Source: Trileptium ribeirensis (Eukaryota > Nematoda > Enoplea > Enoplida > Thoracostomopsidae). Taken from it: a stretch of 64,000 nt of DNA. Made by a program: the position numbers and the translations under genes. Location: assembly GCA_030248225.1 (NCBI GenBank), contig JASANE010021313.1, positions 27,417 through 91,416 on the forward strand, in the 5' to 3' direction. Position 1 is the first letter of the stretch. Every line of letters begins with the position of its first letter. This document shows positions 11,437 through 21,695 of this stretch, piece after piece. Under the pieces are notes generated by a model. It saw only the letters and a list, made by a program, of their open reading frames with translations, was not told the origin of the DNA and made no database searches.

Positions 11437-12606
11437 TTTTCCGATAGGGCGAAGGCGATGGTTTGGTTATCTAGAGACTAGCACAAGTAGTTGATGCGTT
11501 GTCAGTTGTTTTCGATGGGTTTAGGGTCGACGATGTTTTAGGGTGTTCAATAAATTCATGGGTCAAGAGGTTTTACGGTGGTATATACGTCAAACACAAC
11601 CTGTCACAGATGACTAAACAAATTTATAATTTAAAAATGAAATCACGCTTACTCCGTTTCACCCTCACTTGCGAGATACAAGCATGTTATATGGGCTCTT
11701 TTTGCATACTATTGCTTGTACCAAAAACTCGAGTATATAATTATGTAATATCAAATGATGTGCTTCACAGCTTTTTGCTCACATGTGATGATGTGGTCCT
11801 TTATCGCACTGCTTAGTTGCGGGATGGCGTCACAGTCGTACCCAGCTGGCGCAGAAGCATGGTCAGGCGAAAAATACTGTTTGGGCTTAGATTTGAGTAG
11901 AATTCCGGGCTCTTATCGTAAAAAGGAATATTGAACATGTATATCTGGGAGTACAATGTAATGTGTCGCGTTGTTGTAACGCGTGCCTTGAAATCTACGG
12001 ACTATCATGGCTAGTGCCACTTTTGGTCACTAATAACCGCAGGTTTGACAGGAAAAGATAACCTTGTCCAAAGCTTCCGGTAAATATTAGGATTATAACT
12101 ATGAGAGATATAGGTTATTTTTTGCATGGATGTTTAAACAAATTTGTATTATGATTACTTATCAGAGATCACGATGGCAAACATCTTTTTGGACATATAT
12201 TCTGACCCGATTAATTGGAAGTATAAATTCCGAAACGAGCGCAGCCTAGACTTCTTACTATGCTGAATATAGATGAAATTTGACAATGTCCGTTATTAGG
12301 TTTTTAGTGTGACACGCATAACTCAACTTTGGCTAGGCGGATTGATTCATACCTTGCCAACCACTCTAGTTATATTGGTGTTATTGGTTTGATTTTGTAG
12401 AGCAATTGATCCTCTACTTACTTGCATATTTTGAGTCATAAATCCCAAATAAGCGAGTACATGTCCTGAAGTAGTAAAGCGAAACGGTTTATAAGCGTTT
12501 ATTTAGCTCTCGCTAAATATCGTATTCAACGCTCAGAATTCACAACCTTGGACTGTTATCGTTTCAGTTTGATCTGTTTCTATCTTGAAACTTTGCATTG
12601 TTGTAG
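11435..12606. other. Unassigned stretch upstream of candidate exon
   Basis: If the exon at 12,607 is real, earlier exons should lie here. A 105-codon frame at 11,499-11,816 has no features of the expected ubiquitin-like fold. I could not identify a partner exon. Confidence 0.4.
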
Positions 12607-12835
12607 TCATGGAGACATGCTTTATCTTAATGCCGACGACCCAAATCTTCTCAGCGCAGTTGGTGACACCACGTCGTCTAGTCAAAAGCCGCTAGTGCCT
12701 GGAGATAGCCCCAATAGCACAGTGTCAGCAGATCTGATGGACACTACGAGCACCAGCTGTCGCACGGGTGGGAAACTTCAAAATAGCGGAAGATCGGAGC
12801 CTGACAGTGCCCAAACGGTTGTTGATAGGACCGAG
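12607..12835 (+). CDS. Candidate internal exon, possibly Npl4-like
   Basis: A 229-base segment lies between a plausible acceptor (TTGTTGTAG, ending 12,606) and donor (GAG|GTTTGT, 12,836). It encodes 76 hydrophilic residues with even, non-AT-biased codon use unlike the surrounding DNA. It starts with HGDMLYL, closely resembling the HGD-[ILM]-[LV]-[FY]-L end of the ubiquitin-like domain of Npl4, the Cdc48/p97 cofactor. A Ser/Thr/Pro/Asp-rich low-complexity linker follows (DTTSSSQKPLVPGDSPNST region). In Npl4 a linker also follows this fold. I found no exon for the start of the fold, the zinc finger or the MPN-like domain. It may be a lone exon of a gene with long introns, an exon captured by a repeat, or a chance match. 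The seven-residue match is the only family evidence. Confidence 0.35.
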
Positions 12836-13308
12836 GTTTGTTTGATGGCCCATTCTCATGCATTTTATCGAAATTCGACTGTATTCAATTTAGTATTATT
12901 CGATTGGCATCTTCGCAATCTGACGTTATAGCCGTCGTAGAATTTGAAATTTTTTATTCACACACTAATATTTGTTGCCTGTGGAGCGCACACTTGTACA
13001 AATTCAAGTGATAAAGTAGACGTATAGAATACTTGATCAGAAATCGGAGGTATCGAAACGTATTGCCTCGTTTCTATAACGGAGTGCCGTAAATATCCTG
13101 GCGGTATCAATAAATACGTCAACACAAACCTGGAAATTTTGGCAAAAATTTACCCTAAAATGAAGTTGTTTTTTATTCCTATTTCTGATACATTTCAGTT
13201 CCACGTGTGCCTGAGTTCTAAGACTAGTAGCTTGTCTCGCCACTAAGTTGTTGAATTTTTAGTCTTGAGCATATAATTTTGAGAGCCGTACACAGCTTGC
13301 GTTACTTC
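12836..13308. other. Unassigned stretch / possible intron
   Basis: AT-rich sequence between the candidate exon and the left inverted-repeat end. No exon-like frame or repeat is recognised. Confidence 0.35.
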
Positions 13309-13600
13309 TGTAATAAAATCGACGTGACGCTGCTGCATTACGCACTTCCCAGACGTAATGCCCATACGACCCCGGCTATCGTGACTTCAAGGGCGGACCT
13401 ATTGGGAAAATTTATTTTATTCGGGTCACGCCCAAGAAATTACGGAGCTTAGCAAGCCGCAGGAGCGCTTCACAGGATGTGTTCTAATCCTGCCGGACGG
13501 GTTGCGCACGTAGTCTACGAGGTACTACCTTTGATGTCCCCAGGGAGGTTGGCTCCGTCACCTGCTTACAGGCCAAAGAGACCAGACCGCTATTCCCTAT
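13309..13600 (+). repeat. Left terminal inverted repeat
   Basis: Begins TGTAATAAAATCGACGTGAC and runs to TATTCCCT near 13,598. It aligns with the reverse complement of 22,808-23,108. Shared strings include ACGACCCCGGCTATC, TTACGGAGCTTAGCA, CCAGGGAGGTTG and ACCTGCT.ACAGG. An open frame through its middle gives a similar peptide in both copies (ITELSKPQERFTGCV / VTELSRPQARFTGCV). Stops occur in this copy after it and substitutions fall at all codon positions, so this reflects DNA relatedness only. Confidence 0.8.
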
Positions 13601-13798
13601 TCATGTTTAACTCGGGAAGTGTAAAATTTTGAGTGTTTTAGGTTGATGGGCCCATTTGAGGGTTTGCGGCCCTGGGCTGCAAACCTGACGTTACGCGGAT
13701 TCGCGCGGGTGTAAATTTCCTATTCTGGGTGCTCAGCGTGAGTTTTAAAATTCGCGATAAGTTCTCTTATGAGCGCACTAGCGCCCAGACCAAATTAT

Positions 13799-15431
13799 GT
13801 CGCGGACATGGTACGCTAACAAAAGAGTGAGCAGAGCATCAATTGGGGCGGGTTGCGGAGTCATCACCTTTTTCACGGAACTCTCACAGCTGAGTCAAAA
13901 CACGGCGTGTACTGTGAAGCCTTTCTAATGACAGCTGCGCTTACCTTACTCATGAAAAACAGTGGGTCAAATCAAAAGTCAATACCGGTAAATGTTACGG
14001 TTAGTTATCGATAAAAGAGGCGCCATTGAACTAACGACTTGCTCAGTACAACGTGTGCTAGCAGAGAGGGTACTCCGACACAACAATAGATTCAGGTAAG
14101 CGAAAGCGGAAACGAAACAATGTATGCGGGGTAGAGCGTACAACGGGACGTTTGCAAGACTGCATCTTGCTCATTCTAATCACGAGACTATGATACATGA
14201 TAATCAATTATTTATAATCGCGGTTAGTAGCGATGAGGTTAACCTACGACAACGTAATACAACAACGATACTTATTAATACCATGACAAGATTATGGAGT
14301 GCTCATCGGTACGACTCCTGAATTCTATGGTGCGACAGTGGTACGGTACAAAATTTTTCCTACTCGCATGCATACATACATGTCGACGGTGACCATAAGG
14401 TATAATACTACCAATTGCAAGACGAGGGGGCTTAGTTTTGGTTCCAAAATCCTAGGAAATTATTCTTTCAAGCGAAACAATAACGATACTGAATTTAGTC
14501 CCAAATCCATTGCTCGTTTGGAACTTAAATAACTACAAAAATGGACTTTCGTGTCCTCGAATATGAGACAAATGAGTGTCAAAATGGGTTGGAGGAATTG
14601 TCTAATGAGTGGCTCATAGGTCCCGGTAAAGTAAGCGAGGACCGACATTTTCTAATTGACGTTAAACACTACCTTGAGTCTAATTCACCGATGCCAAATG
14701 AGTGGTTGTACGCTATCATTATCCAAACTTTACGCCGACTACCGGGCGTTTTTTCGCAGGGGGTTAAAATTATATTCAGAAGCGTGCAACTTCTACTAAA
14801 ACTAGAACTACGCGTGGCGATGCCGTAAAGGGCCATCGACACCATTTGAAAACTATGAAACCTACGGTTATTTCATCTATAAAGAAAGGTTCTCGAAAAG
14901 GCTCTGTCTAAAGCTACGATAGTATGGTGAAAATCATGATAATGCCAATCCATATACTAAGGCGTGCCTTTAGGGCACTACAATCAATATGTATATAGAT
15001 GGATACAGATATCCGTAAACACGGTTACAATTCATTGACGAATATCCATCCTTGAAATATCAATAACGATACCCATCTTGATCAAAACAATGTCGGCGGT
15101 GCAGGCCGAAATACTGAAGTTGAAAGTCGGATACATAGTGGGACTCTTGAACCTAATTACTCCGGACTCGTGTCGTTTACCTATATATATAGTGCTGTTG
15201 AATTTGTTCCGATTTCGTACATATATACCTTGATTTCAGCTCTGTTTCAATTACTTACATATGTACCCGGTGGTTTCTGATTTGTTGTAATTATGTACTT
15301 ATATAACTGTATTGATCTTGCGAGTTATTTCAATTACTGGTTTACGTACATACGGTGGTTCCTGGTTTGTGCCAGTTATACAGTTTACATATGAGGTGAC
15401 AACAGGGCTTTGTAGTCGATGGGTGTATATA
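13799..15431 (+). repeat. Long copy of an internal direct repeat
   Basis: Three blocks of this region reappear nearly unchanged at 16,406-17,097: block A 13,799-14,115, block B 14,947-14,999, block C 15,253-15,431. Sequence between the blocks is absent (14,116-14,946) or heavily changed (15,000-15,252) in the second copy. The arrangement could be a long terminal repeat and its deleted partner, or a tandem duplication followed by deletion. Ends do not show a clear TG...CA. Confidence 0.8.
14541..14828 (+). CDS. Small unrecognised ORF in the long repeat copy
   Basis: This 95-codon frame starts with ATG after a run of A (ACAAAAATGG, a favourable eukaryotic start context). It encodes a mildly acidic N-terminal half (residues 1-50: EYETNE, LEELSNEW, EDRHFLIDVKHY) and a hydrophobic, basic C-terminal third (IIIQTLRRL, IIFRSVQLLLKL). 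I recognise no family. It lies wholly in the 831-base part that the second copy lacks, so it is not needed in every copy. AT-rich third positions match the surroundings. It could be a genuine short element protein or a chance frame. Confidence 0.25.
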   Translation: MDFRVLEYETNECQNGLEELSNEWLIGPGKVSEDRHFLIDVKHYLESNSPMPNEWLYAIIIQTLRRLPGVFSQGVKIIFRSVQLLLKLELRVAMP

Positions 15432-15590
15432 GAGGAACTCAGTTTATATATTTGCTTGCGCTAAGAGGCGATTAATTGGTTCAGCTTACATAAATGTACA
15501 TATTGCAATGCGACGGTAGGTTCCGTACCCTTTTTGGGCTATTCCCGTCGGGTGTCCCAGGTTGGGGAGACTCTGGTGGCTGAATTCGGA

Positions 15591-15919
15591 AATGTTGGCC
15601 ACTATACATGTGGTCATGATTATTGGGGAACTCGACTAAATGTTGACCATTACCCTATGGACAGGATTTTTTGTGTTCGCTAAAATGTTGTCCATTATAC
15701 TGTGGACAGGATTTTTCGGTATTCGCTAAAAATGTTGTCCATTATACTGTGGACAAAATTATTGGTGTTCGAAAAAATGTTGACCATTGCACTGTGGTCA
15801 GGATTATTTGTGTTCGAAAAAATGTTGACCATTGGGGTGTGGCCAGGATTATCGTAAAAGTTGACCATTATTGTGTGGTCAAGATTATGGGTTTGCCATT
15901 AGGCTATGGTCAGGATTAA
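15591..15919 (+). repeat. Minisatellite with covarying inverted half-sites
   Basis: Eight units start near 15,591, 15,639, 15,684, 15,731, 15,776, 15,821, 15,858 and 15,893 (period 45-48, then 35-37). A typical unit is AATGTTGACCATTATACTGT followed by GGTCAGGATTATT. Each contains an inverted pair around 7-8 bases: GACCA...TGGTC in units 5 and 7, GTCCA...TGGAC in units 3 and 4. Both halves have thus changed together. Unit 1 pairs through a G-T wobble; units 2 and 6 carry one mismatch. A frame stays open through the array (15,671-15,919) because the common period is 45. Confidence 0.9.
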
Positions 15920-16405
15920 TCCACCTCGTAACGATCCGTATGGATCTGTTACATCTCTTAATTTTTAAAGGAAAATTATTTGACTTTTTACTTGGCGTGG
16001 GAAGATTAAGTACGAGTTCTAAGGGTGGTTTTGTCGGGAATTTTAGGTTTCGTTTTGAGTGTTTGTTTCGTTACTCGTGGCTTCGCAGTCGAACCTCGTA
16101 GTGCGGTTCGCGCTGGTTTCAACGGGTGTTTCTGCCTTTGGTTTACCTAGTTTGTCGAACGTAGGGGCTTCACTACCCCTTCTTTTTTCGGTAAAAATCG
16201 GGCTCACTGGAGTCATGGGCCCTACAAAAATTTGCCATTCGCACTTGCCTCCACTGTCGCTAAAAGCGACGTATGTACAAGCACAAATAAATAAAAATGA
16301 TCCATCAATAAATATATGGTACAATTTGAGCTTTTATTGATGAGTCACAAAAATTATGGGGGTATAGACAGACACGTATTGCACGGGCGAATACAATAAG
16401 CATTG
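15920..16405. other. Spacer between the direct-repeat copies
   Basis: Open frames exist on both strands over 16,043-16,340 (93 codons each). The reverse one is hydrophilic, with a possible acceptor (TTTTAGCGACAG on the reverse strand) before SGGKCEWQIFVGP and a stop after QNET, but I recognise no domain. AATAAA-like words lie near 16,285-16,312 on the + strand. Confidence 0.3.
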
Positions 16406-17097
16406 TGTCGCGGACATGGTACGCTAACAAAAGAGTGAGCAGAGCATCAATTGGGGCGGGTTGCGGAGTCATCACCTTTTTCACGGAACTCTCACAGCTG
16501 AGTCAAAACACGGCGTGTACTGTGAAGCCTTTCTAATGACAGCTGTGCTTACCTTACACATGAAAAACAGTGGGTCAAATCAAAAGTCAATACCGGTAAA
16601 TGTTACGGTTAGTTATCGATAAAAGAGGCGCCATTGAACTAACGACTTGCTCAGTACAACGTGTGCTAGCAGAGAGGGTACTCCGACACAACAATAGATT
16701 CAGGTAAGCGAAAGGCGGAAACGATATAATCCATATACCAAGGCGTGCCTTTAGGGCACTACAATCAATATGTATTTAGAATACAGTTCCTAAACAGTAA
16801 TTTAATCCCTCTAAAAATAAACACCTTTAAAAAATGTCGGGGGCAGCAATAAAATAAAAAGTCTTAATTCCCGCTTTTTCCATAATTTTTTTTCTTTTTT
16901 TTTTCTTCTTTTTTAACAACTTACATATGTACCCGGTGGTTTCTGATTTGTTGTAATTATGTACTTATATAACTGCATTGATCTTGCGAGTTATTTCAAT
17001 TACTGGTTTACGTATATACGGTGGTTCCTGGTTTGTGCCAGTTATACAGTTTACATATGAGGTGACAACAGGGCTTTGTAGTCGATGGGTGTATATA
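16406..17097 (+). repeat. Deleted second copy of the internal direct repeat
   Basis: Block A (16,406-16,724) differs from 13,799-14,115 at only a handful of places. Block B (16,728-16,780) and block C (16,919-17,097) are similarly close. Between B and C lies a changed stretch (16,781-16,918) with a poly-pyrimidine run (16,883-16,913) and only faint similarity to its counterpart. The repeat ends at GTATATA (17,097), exactly where the GC-rich island begins. Confidence 0.8.
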
Positions 17098-17224
17098 TGT
17101 AACAGGCCCGTTCCGGCCCGTTACGTTTATTTTACATGACTTCGGCGTCAAAATGGCCTGAACGCGCCTTAAATCGAACCAGACACAGTTACTGGAACTA
17201 AGTTTTCATGTGGTGCAGGGTGCC

Positions 17225-17330
17225 ATGGTTTGTTAACTATATTATTCTGCTTGTTAACCCTGCTTATTAACATTTGTTGCATATTTTGTAACCTTGCTTA
17301 TTAACATTCATTGCCTATCTTGTTTGCTAT
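17225..17330 (+). repeat. Short imperfect tandem repeat, TGCTTATTAACATT theme
   Basis: CTGCTTATTAACATTTGTTGC is followed 33-35 bases later by TTGCTTATTAACATTCATTGC, with a related CTGCTTGTTAACC in front. Low-copy local duplication at the left edge of the GC-rich island. Confidence 0.55.
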
Positions 17331-18043
17331 AACCCATTGTTTTTCTGTATGCGTTATCATTGCATGTATTATTTCTTGTCTTGGATTTTCCCGAAACCGG
17401 ATGGACGGAACTGCGTGGTATAAGGTGAAAGTGTAACTTGACCGGAGTTTGAGCTGGACTGAGCATGCCTTCGGAACTCGACTGCCCGCAGCAACACACG
17501 CAAAACTTCAAAATTTAGACCGTCCGGGAATAGGAGGCCTCTGACGATTTAAGGGGTCGGGAAGTAGTCAAGATCAGGACTATCAATTTTACCTGGTTCA
17601 AGCGAACTATAGCTTAATGGTCGCAAAAGTAAGCTGAAACAAGTGGGTTACGGTAGTTTCCGATTATTCGGAAATAACGGATCTCAGGCCTGTTTATCGG
17701 CCCGTAACCGTCCAACGGTCCAGGTTTACCGAAAATGCCCCGAGGATTTTTCGGTAGAGAATTTTCCGGGCTCTCGAACGAGCTCGAACCACCATGCTAA
17801 CAACTGGCTTTCCTGGTTACCATCGGATCAGTGATGGAAAGTACGCGTGTTTCCAAGTAGTCTACCCATCTAGGCATCTGACGAGGCAACGCAGGTCTCG
17901 ACCTGACCAGTCATCCCGCTGCTGTATCACTCATTTCCCTGTTTTATACCGTACCACGGAAATTCAACATGAAATTCCGTCAGTTTGTACCAACTTCGTA
18001 CTTGACCCTTGACCACAAATAGCCTCATGCGACCCCTCATTCT

Positions 18044-18442
18044 ACTCGCCTGCTCCTGGCGAGTACAACGATGTCCCGCGGGTCTCCGCCCGACCCCTCG
18101 CTAGCTCGCTATGACCCGCCAAAGTGCCTCCAATTTGGCATACCGACTGAAAGTGAGTACAGACCAACCGAAAATTTAACCCCAACTCAAAAGTAGGCAA
18201 AACGCCCCGCATTGCATTCGCCTCGTCGAGCCATCTTCAACGATGCCCGGCGGGTCTCCGTCAGTCGCCCCGTTAACCCGGGACGGCCGACAACGCGCCC
18301 CCCCATTACCGACACTCTCTTTATCAGTCGTGATTTTAGTGCCCCTCTACCCGCTGCCGATAAGGCAGGGAAAACACCCTCGTTTGAATCGCCTTTCCAA
18401 GGCGAGTTCAACGATGTCCGGCGGGCGTCGCTCCGCCCAACC
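18044..18442 (+). repeat. Three hairpin-headed repeats at exact 172-base spacing
   Basis: A 55-57 base segment starts at 18,044, 18,216 and 18,388, that is at intervals of 172 and 172. Each runs TCGCCT, a short loop, a closing half, then CAACGATG.CC.GCGGGTC. The head is a hairpin in copies 1 (CTCGCC/GGCGAG) and 3 (TCGCCTT/AAGGCGA) and broken in copy 2. The roughly 115 bases between the segments are far less similar. Confidence 0.75.
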
Positions 18443-18485
18443 GTTAGAGCGGGAAAGCCCGCTGAAACCCTGTATGCTAATATAT

Positions 18486-18511
18486 GTCGGAACCCAAAAC
18501 TGGGTTCCGAC
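18486..18511. repeat. Perfect 11-bp hairpin
   Basis: GTCGGAACCCA pairs fully with TGGGTTCCGAC across a four-base AAAC loop. No T-run follows. Confidence 0.8.
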
Positions 18512-18670
18512 CCGCCACTGCGTCTACCCCCCTCGTGTTTGGTATCATTCGGCCCCGTTCTTCGTCCTGGGACCGAATTTTGCCCCAGCCCCTCGAAATT
18601 CCCTCGGGAACCCCCTGTCCCGACTCCCTTCCCGTGCCCTTTCTTTTCCGTTTTTTCTTTTTCTTTTTCT

Positions 18671-18717
18671 TATCCCTATATACAAACACATAAACTATGT
18701 GTTTGTATATAGGGATA
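18671..18717. repeat. Perfect 22-bp hairpin with 3-base loop
   Basis: The left arm 18,671-18,692 (TATCCCTATATACAAACACA plus TA) is the exact reverse complement of 18,696-18,717, with loop AAC. A pyrimidine tract (about 18,641-18,670) precedes it. It could be the joined ends of two elements, a very short foldback element or a microRNA-like stem. The lack of any mismatch suggests recent origin. Confidence 0.9.
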
Positions 18718-19031
18718 TATAGTATGTAAGAACATGGCAAAGAAAAAAAGCAGGGCAGACGAGGACGGACGTGTAAAACTCTGTTAAATTCATGAGTTTT
18801 ACGGACGGACTGGACGCATAGGACTAGGAAAGACGGGGGGTAGGTTTAGGGCCCTCCCATGGGCTCCGGGAGTTCCTGAATAGGAACCCGGATAGATCAA
18901 GAGGTACTTAGGAATGTGCTGCGCCACAGAACACGAAATGAGCTCGTTCCTGCCTTCGGTTCCCCCCTTTTGGGACGCCTAAAGACGTCCTGTCGGGATA
19001 TTTGAAATTCAGCTAGGAATGCTAGGAATGT

Positions 19032-19082
19032 TTGGCTTTATCTTTTAAGCCAACATATAAACGTGCAATGTTTGCACGTTTA
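19032..19082. repeat. Adjacent pair of hairpins
   Basis: TTGGCTT...AAGCCAA (19,032-19,053) is followed after four bases by TAAACGTGCAA / TTGCACGTTTA with a TGT loop (19,058-19,082). A second adjacent pair occurs at 20,355-20,392 (GACAGGGG...CCTCTGTC, then GGGCTT TAGG AAGCCC). Confidence 0.75.
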
Positions 19083-21154
19083 CCCACGATTTCGTAGAAA
19101 ATTTGGCCCCAGATGGACTCTCATTAAGCTTAAATTAGGTGACGAATGAGGCAGCTAACTCGCTGAATAGCTGGAATTTGACCTCAAGTGTACCAAACTT
19201 GGTTTTGAAATTTTAAATTTGACGGGTGATTTAACCGTTTTAGTGGGACATTTGGGGGCTAACGACCAATCTAAGTTAGGTAAGAGGTTTAAAAGATCTG
19301 AGTAATGGATTTTGGATAAGTTTCTGACAAGAATTTGAGAATACAGAAGGGGTAAGATCTGAGATTTTGGGAGAAAACTCACAGATGGTCGACCTCCGAG
19401 TATTCGGAGGGTTCAAATTTGATGTCGGCGATTTCGATTGAAGCCGACTCTCTCTAAAGGGGACCCAGGGTTTACGATACCTGTCAAAAATAAAATCTTG
19501 GGAATTTTTCGATTGGGCGCCCGGGTTTGAACTCGAAAAAGTGGGCGTTGAAAGAGCTTCTCCGATTGGATAGCTACAAAATCGCTATCTTCCAACATTG
19601 CTGAAAATTTTGAGGCGACGACTACCGCGTCGTCTCTGGGAATCATTTCGACTTCGGCAGCGCGGAGTTCGGTCGACTTTACTGACCGGCTCCGACGCTT
19701 TAGTTTTATTATATGGTTTCGCCTCGGCTTTTAGCTTTCTTGTGCTTTTGTTTTCTCGGTTTGGAACGGGATTCAACGTTGGAGGACCCGTGTAGGTATC
19801 CTTCGTCTCACGGAAGGTGACTAGCAGTTGCTGTCCCGGATCGAACTTAGTAAGTCGTGATGAGAGTCAAGCGCATGGGGGTTTATTTTCCCCATTTGTG
19901 GTTGTAACAGACCGTTCATCAAAGTAAATTTTTCGTTACACTAGTTAACATTCCCGCCCGTTAGTGGACGCTCCGTTTTACATGCCAACTTACTCTACTT
20001 TTACAAGGTTCTTGACAAACCTCCTCCAGTCGAATTCCGTTTTGGGCATCTTGAGCGAATGCAGGGAAGGTGTTAAGTTGGGGACAACAAAGTCGAAGTA
20101 GTTCTGATTCCCCGTGGTCATAGGTAAGACAAACCAATGATGGACTCTTCTCGTCCATGTTTTTCATGACTTCTTACTTTTGAGTTAGGGCTGTCGAATT
20201 TTCCTGAGCTGACCACGGTAAAATTTTACCATGAAACCATAGGGATTTGCATTTTTCCTTGTTTCTGCTTATAGTTATGGTATACAAATTTTCAGTTTAG
20301 TGGGCTGTTCGACACTCATGCCGCTGCTTGAGTGCGGACTGACTTTGCAGATAGAGACAGGGGACTAGCCTCTGTCGGGCTTTAGGAAGCCCCAAAATCT
20401 TGTTTATTAGTTCGAGCTAAGAAAATTTTGGGAAATAGAAAAGATTAAACAAATTCTAAGAACATTAACCTGAGCATAAGGTGTTTTACTTTCTGATTGC
20501 AATGATTGCCGCGTACACAAAAAGAGGCCAGATTACTTCAACCTCAAGTCGGGTTTGTTTGGTTATCACAAGAGGAGCATCAGTGCCTTGTACGGAGTCC
20601 AGCCCCGACCGCCCGAATCCTTGACAGCCCCAATGACCCCGCAGGCTAAGCTCTAGTAACAGATACTGCTTCAAAATGTTTACTTCGAAACTATTTCGAT
20701 CAGGTTATAAAGTTTACCAGGTTTTCACTACAACACAGACTTGTGGTTAAGCTCAATGGTAGTACGTAGGAAATCACATGCTACCCAAAACGAACCGACG
20801 GTATGGCTAGGTCCCGAAATCGGCCACAACAAATGCTTTCAAAGGCACGTTAGGGTGCTCGGTGTTCAAAATGAAAGCACAATACTCCCCTTTTAATAAA
20901 GAAAATCGGGACCTCTCACGAATTATTTTGACCCCAAACCGAGCAAGTGCAAAACCCCGTTTTCTTTTCGGAGCGACTTGATCGCTGAGTTTAGGCATTT
21001 TTCTATTTTATCTCTGGTTGCCCGTTAGGCTATGTACTGTGTATGCTCTTGCCTTGATTTTTGCCGTTTTGTCTCTCTCCTTTTCATTTTCCCTTGTTGA
21101 GTCTCGACCCTGGACGGGGATTTTATGCCCGCTGCAGATACTTCTGTTTTATCC

Positions 21155-21263
21155 ACTCGACTATCGAGTTCTGAGAAATTTTAGTAAAATTTCGATAATA
21201 ACTCGACTGCACAATTTCGATAGTGCAGTCGAGACTCTGTACACTTTCGATGCGTACAGTGTA
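21155..21263. repeat. Cluster of four hairpins
   Basis: In 109 bases: ACTCGA/TCGAGT (21,155-21,169), GAAATTTTA/TAAAATTTC (21,175-21,193), CTCGACTGCAC/GTGCAGTCGAG (21,202-21,233), and GTACAC/GTGTAC (21,239-21,263). TTTCGATA or TTTCGATG occurs in or beside three of them, in the last two as loop sequence. Confidence 0.75.
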
Positions 21264-21695
21264 CTAGGATCCTAAAACGACTACGATAGAGAGAGGACGG
21301 CAAAGACAACGGCGGCACAGGAAACAAAAGAAACAAAGCAAGAAAAAAGGAAAGAAAGGAACCAACCAAAACGAACCCCCAAAAGAAAAATACCAACCCA
21401 CCCCAGGCGAAACGAGTCCCAGTTGTAGGACGGGCACGACAATCCGTCGAAACGGTTAAAGGTGCGGCCTCGGTCGCCTAGGAGATCGCCAGAGATAACA
21501 ACTGCTCGTGCCTCTTATCTATTTAGGCGGTCGAAATAGTAACCAGGGGCGTCCCTTCGAACGAGTGAAACTCTGTCCCCTGCCGACATAACGTTGTTCG
21601 AGTGATACTCCGCCACTAAAATCAACCGCATTGCCACCGGCCTACCGGTTATGGGCTATTAGGACTCAGAATAATTGAACTCCCTGCTGGACTAC

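Noticed and set aside
16043..16324. Reverse-strand exon encoding GGKCEWQIFVGP...
   Set aside because: The frame is hydrophilic and has a possible acceptor, but the opposite strand is open too. No domain and no partner exon are visible.
18187..18740. Overlapping frames up to 166 codons on both strands
   Set aside because: They arise from GC-rich spaced repeats, a pyrimidine tract and a perfect hairpin. The residues are Pro/Arg/Ser-rich with no domain, and both strands are open at once.
17098..19937. Solo long terminal repeat from TGTAACAG to GTTACA
   Set aside because: The bases flanking the proposed ends (GTATA and CTAGT) do not match as a target duplication, and no second copy or primer-binding site was found.
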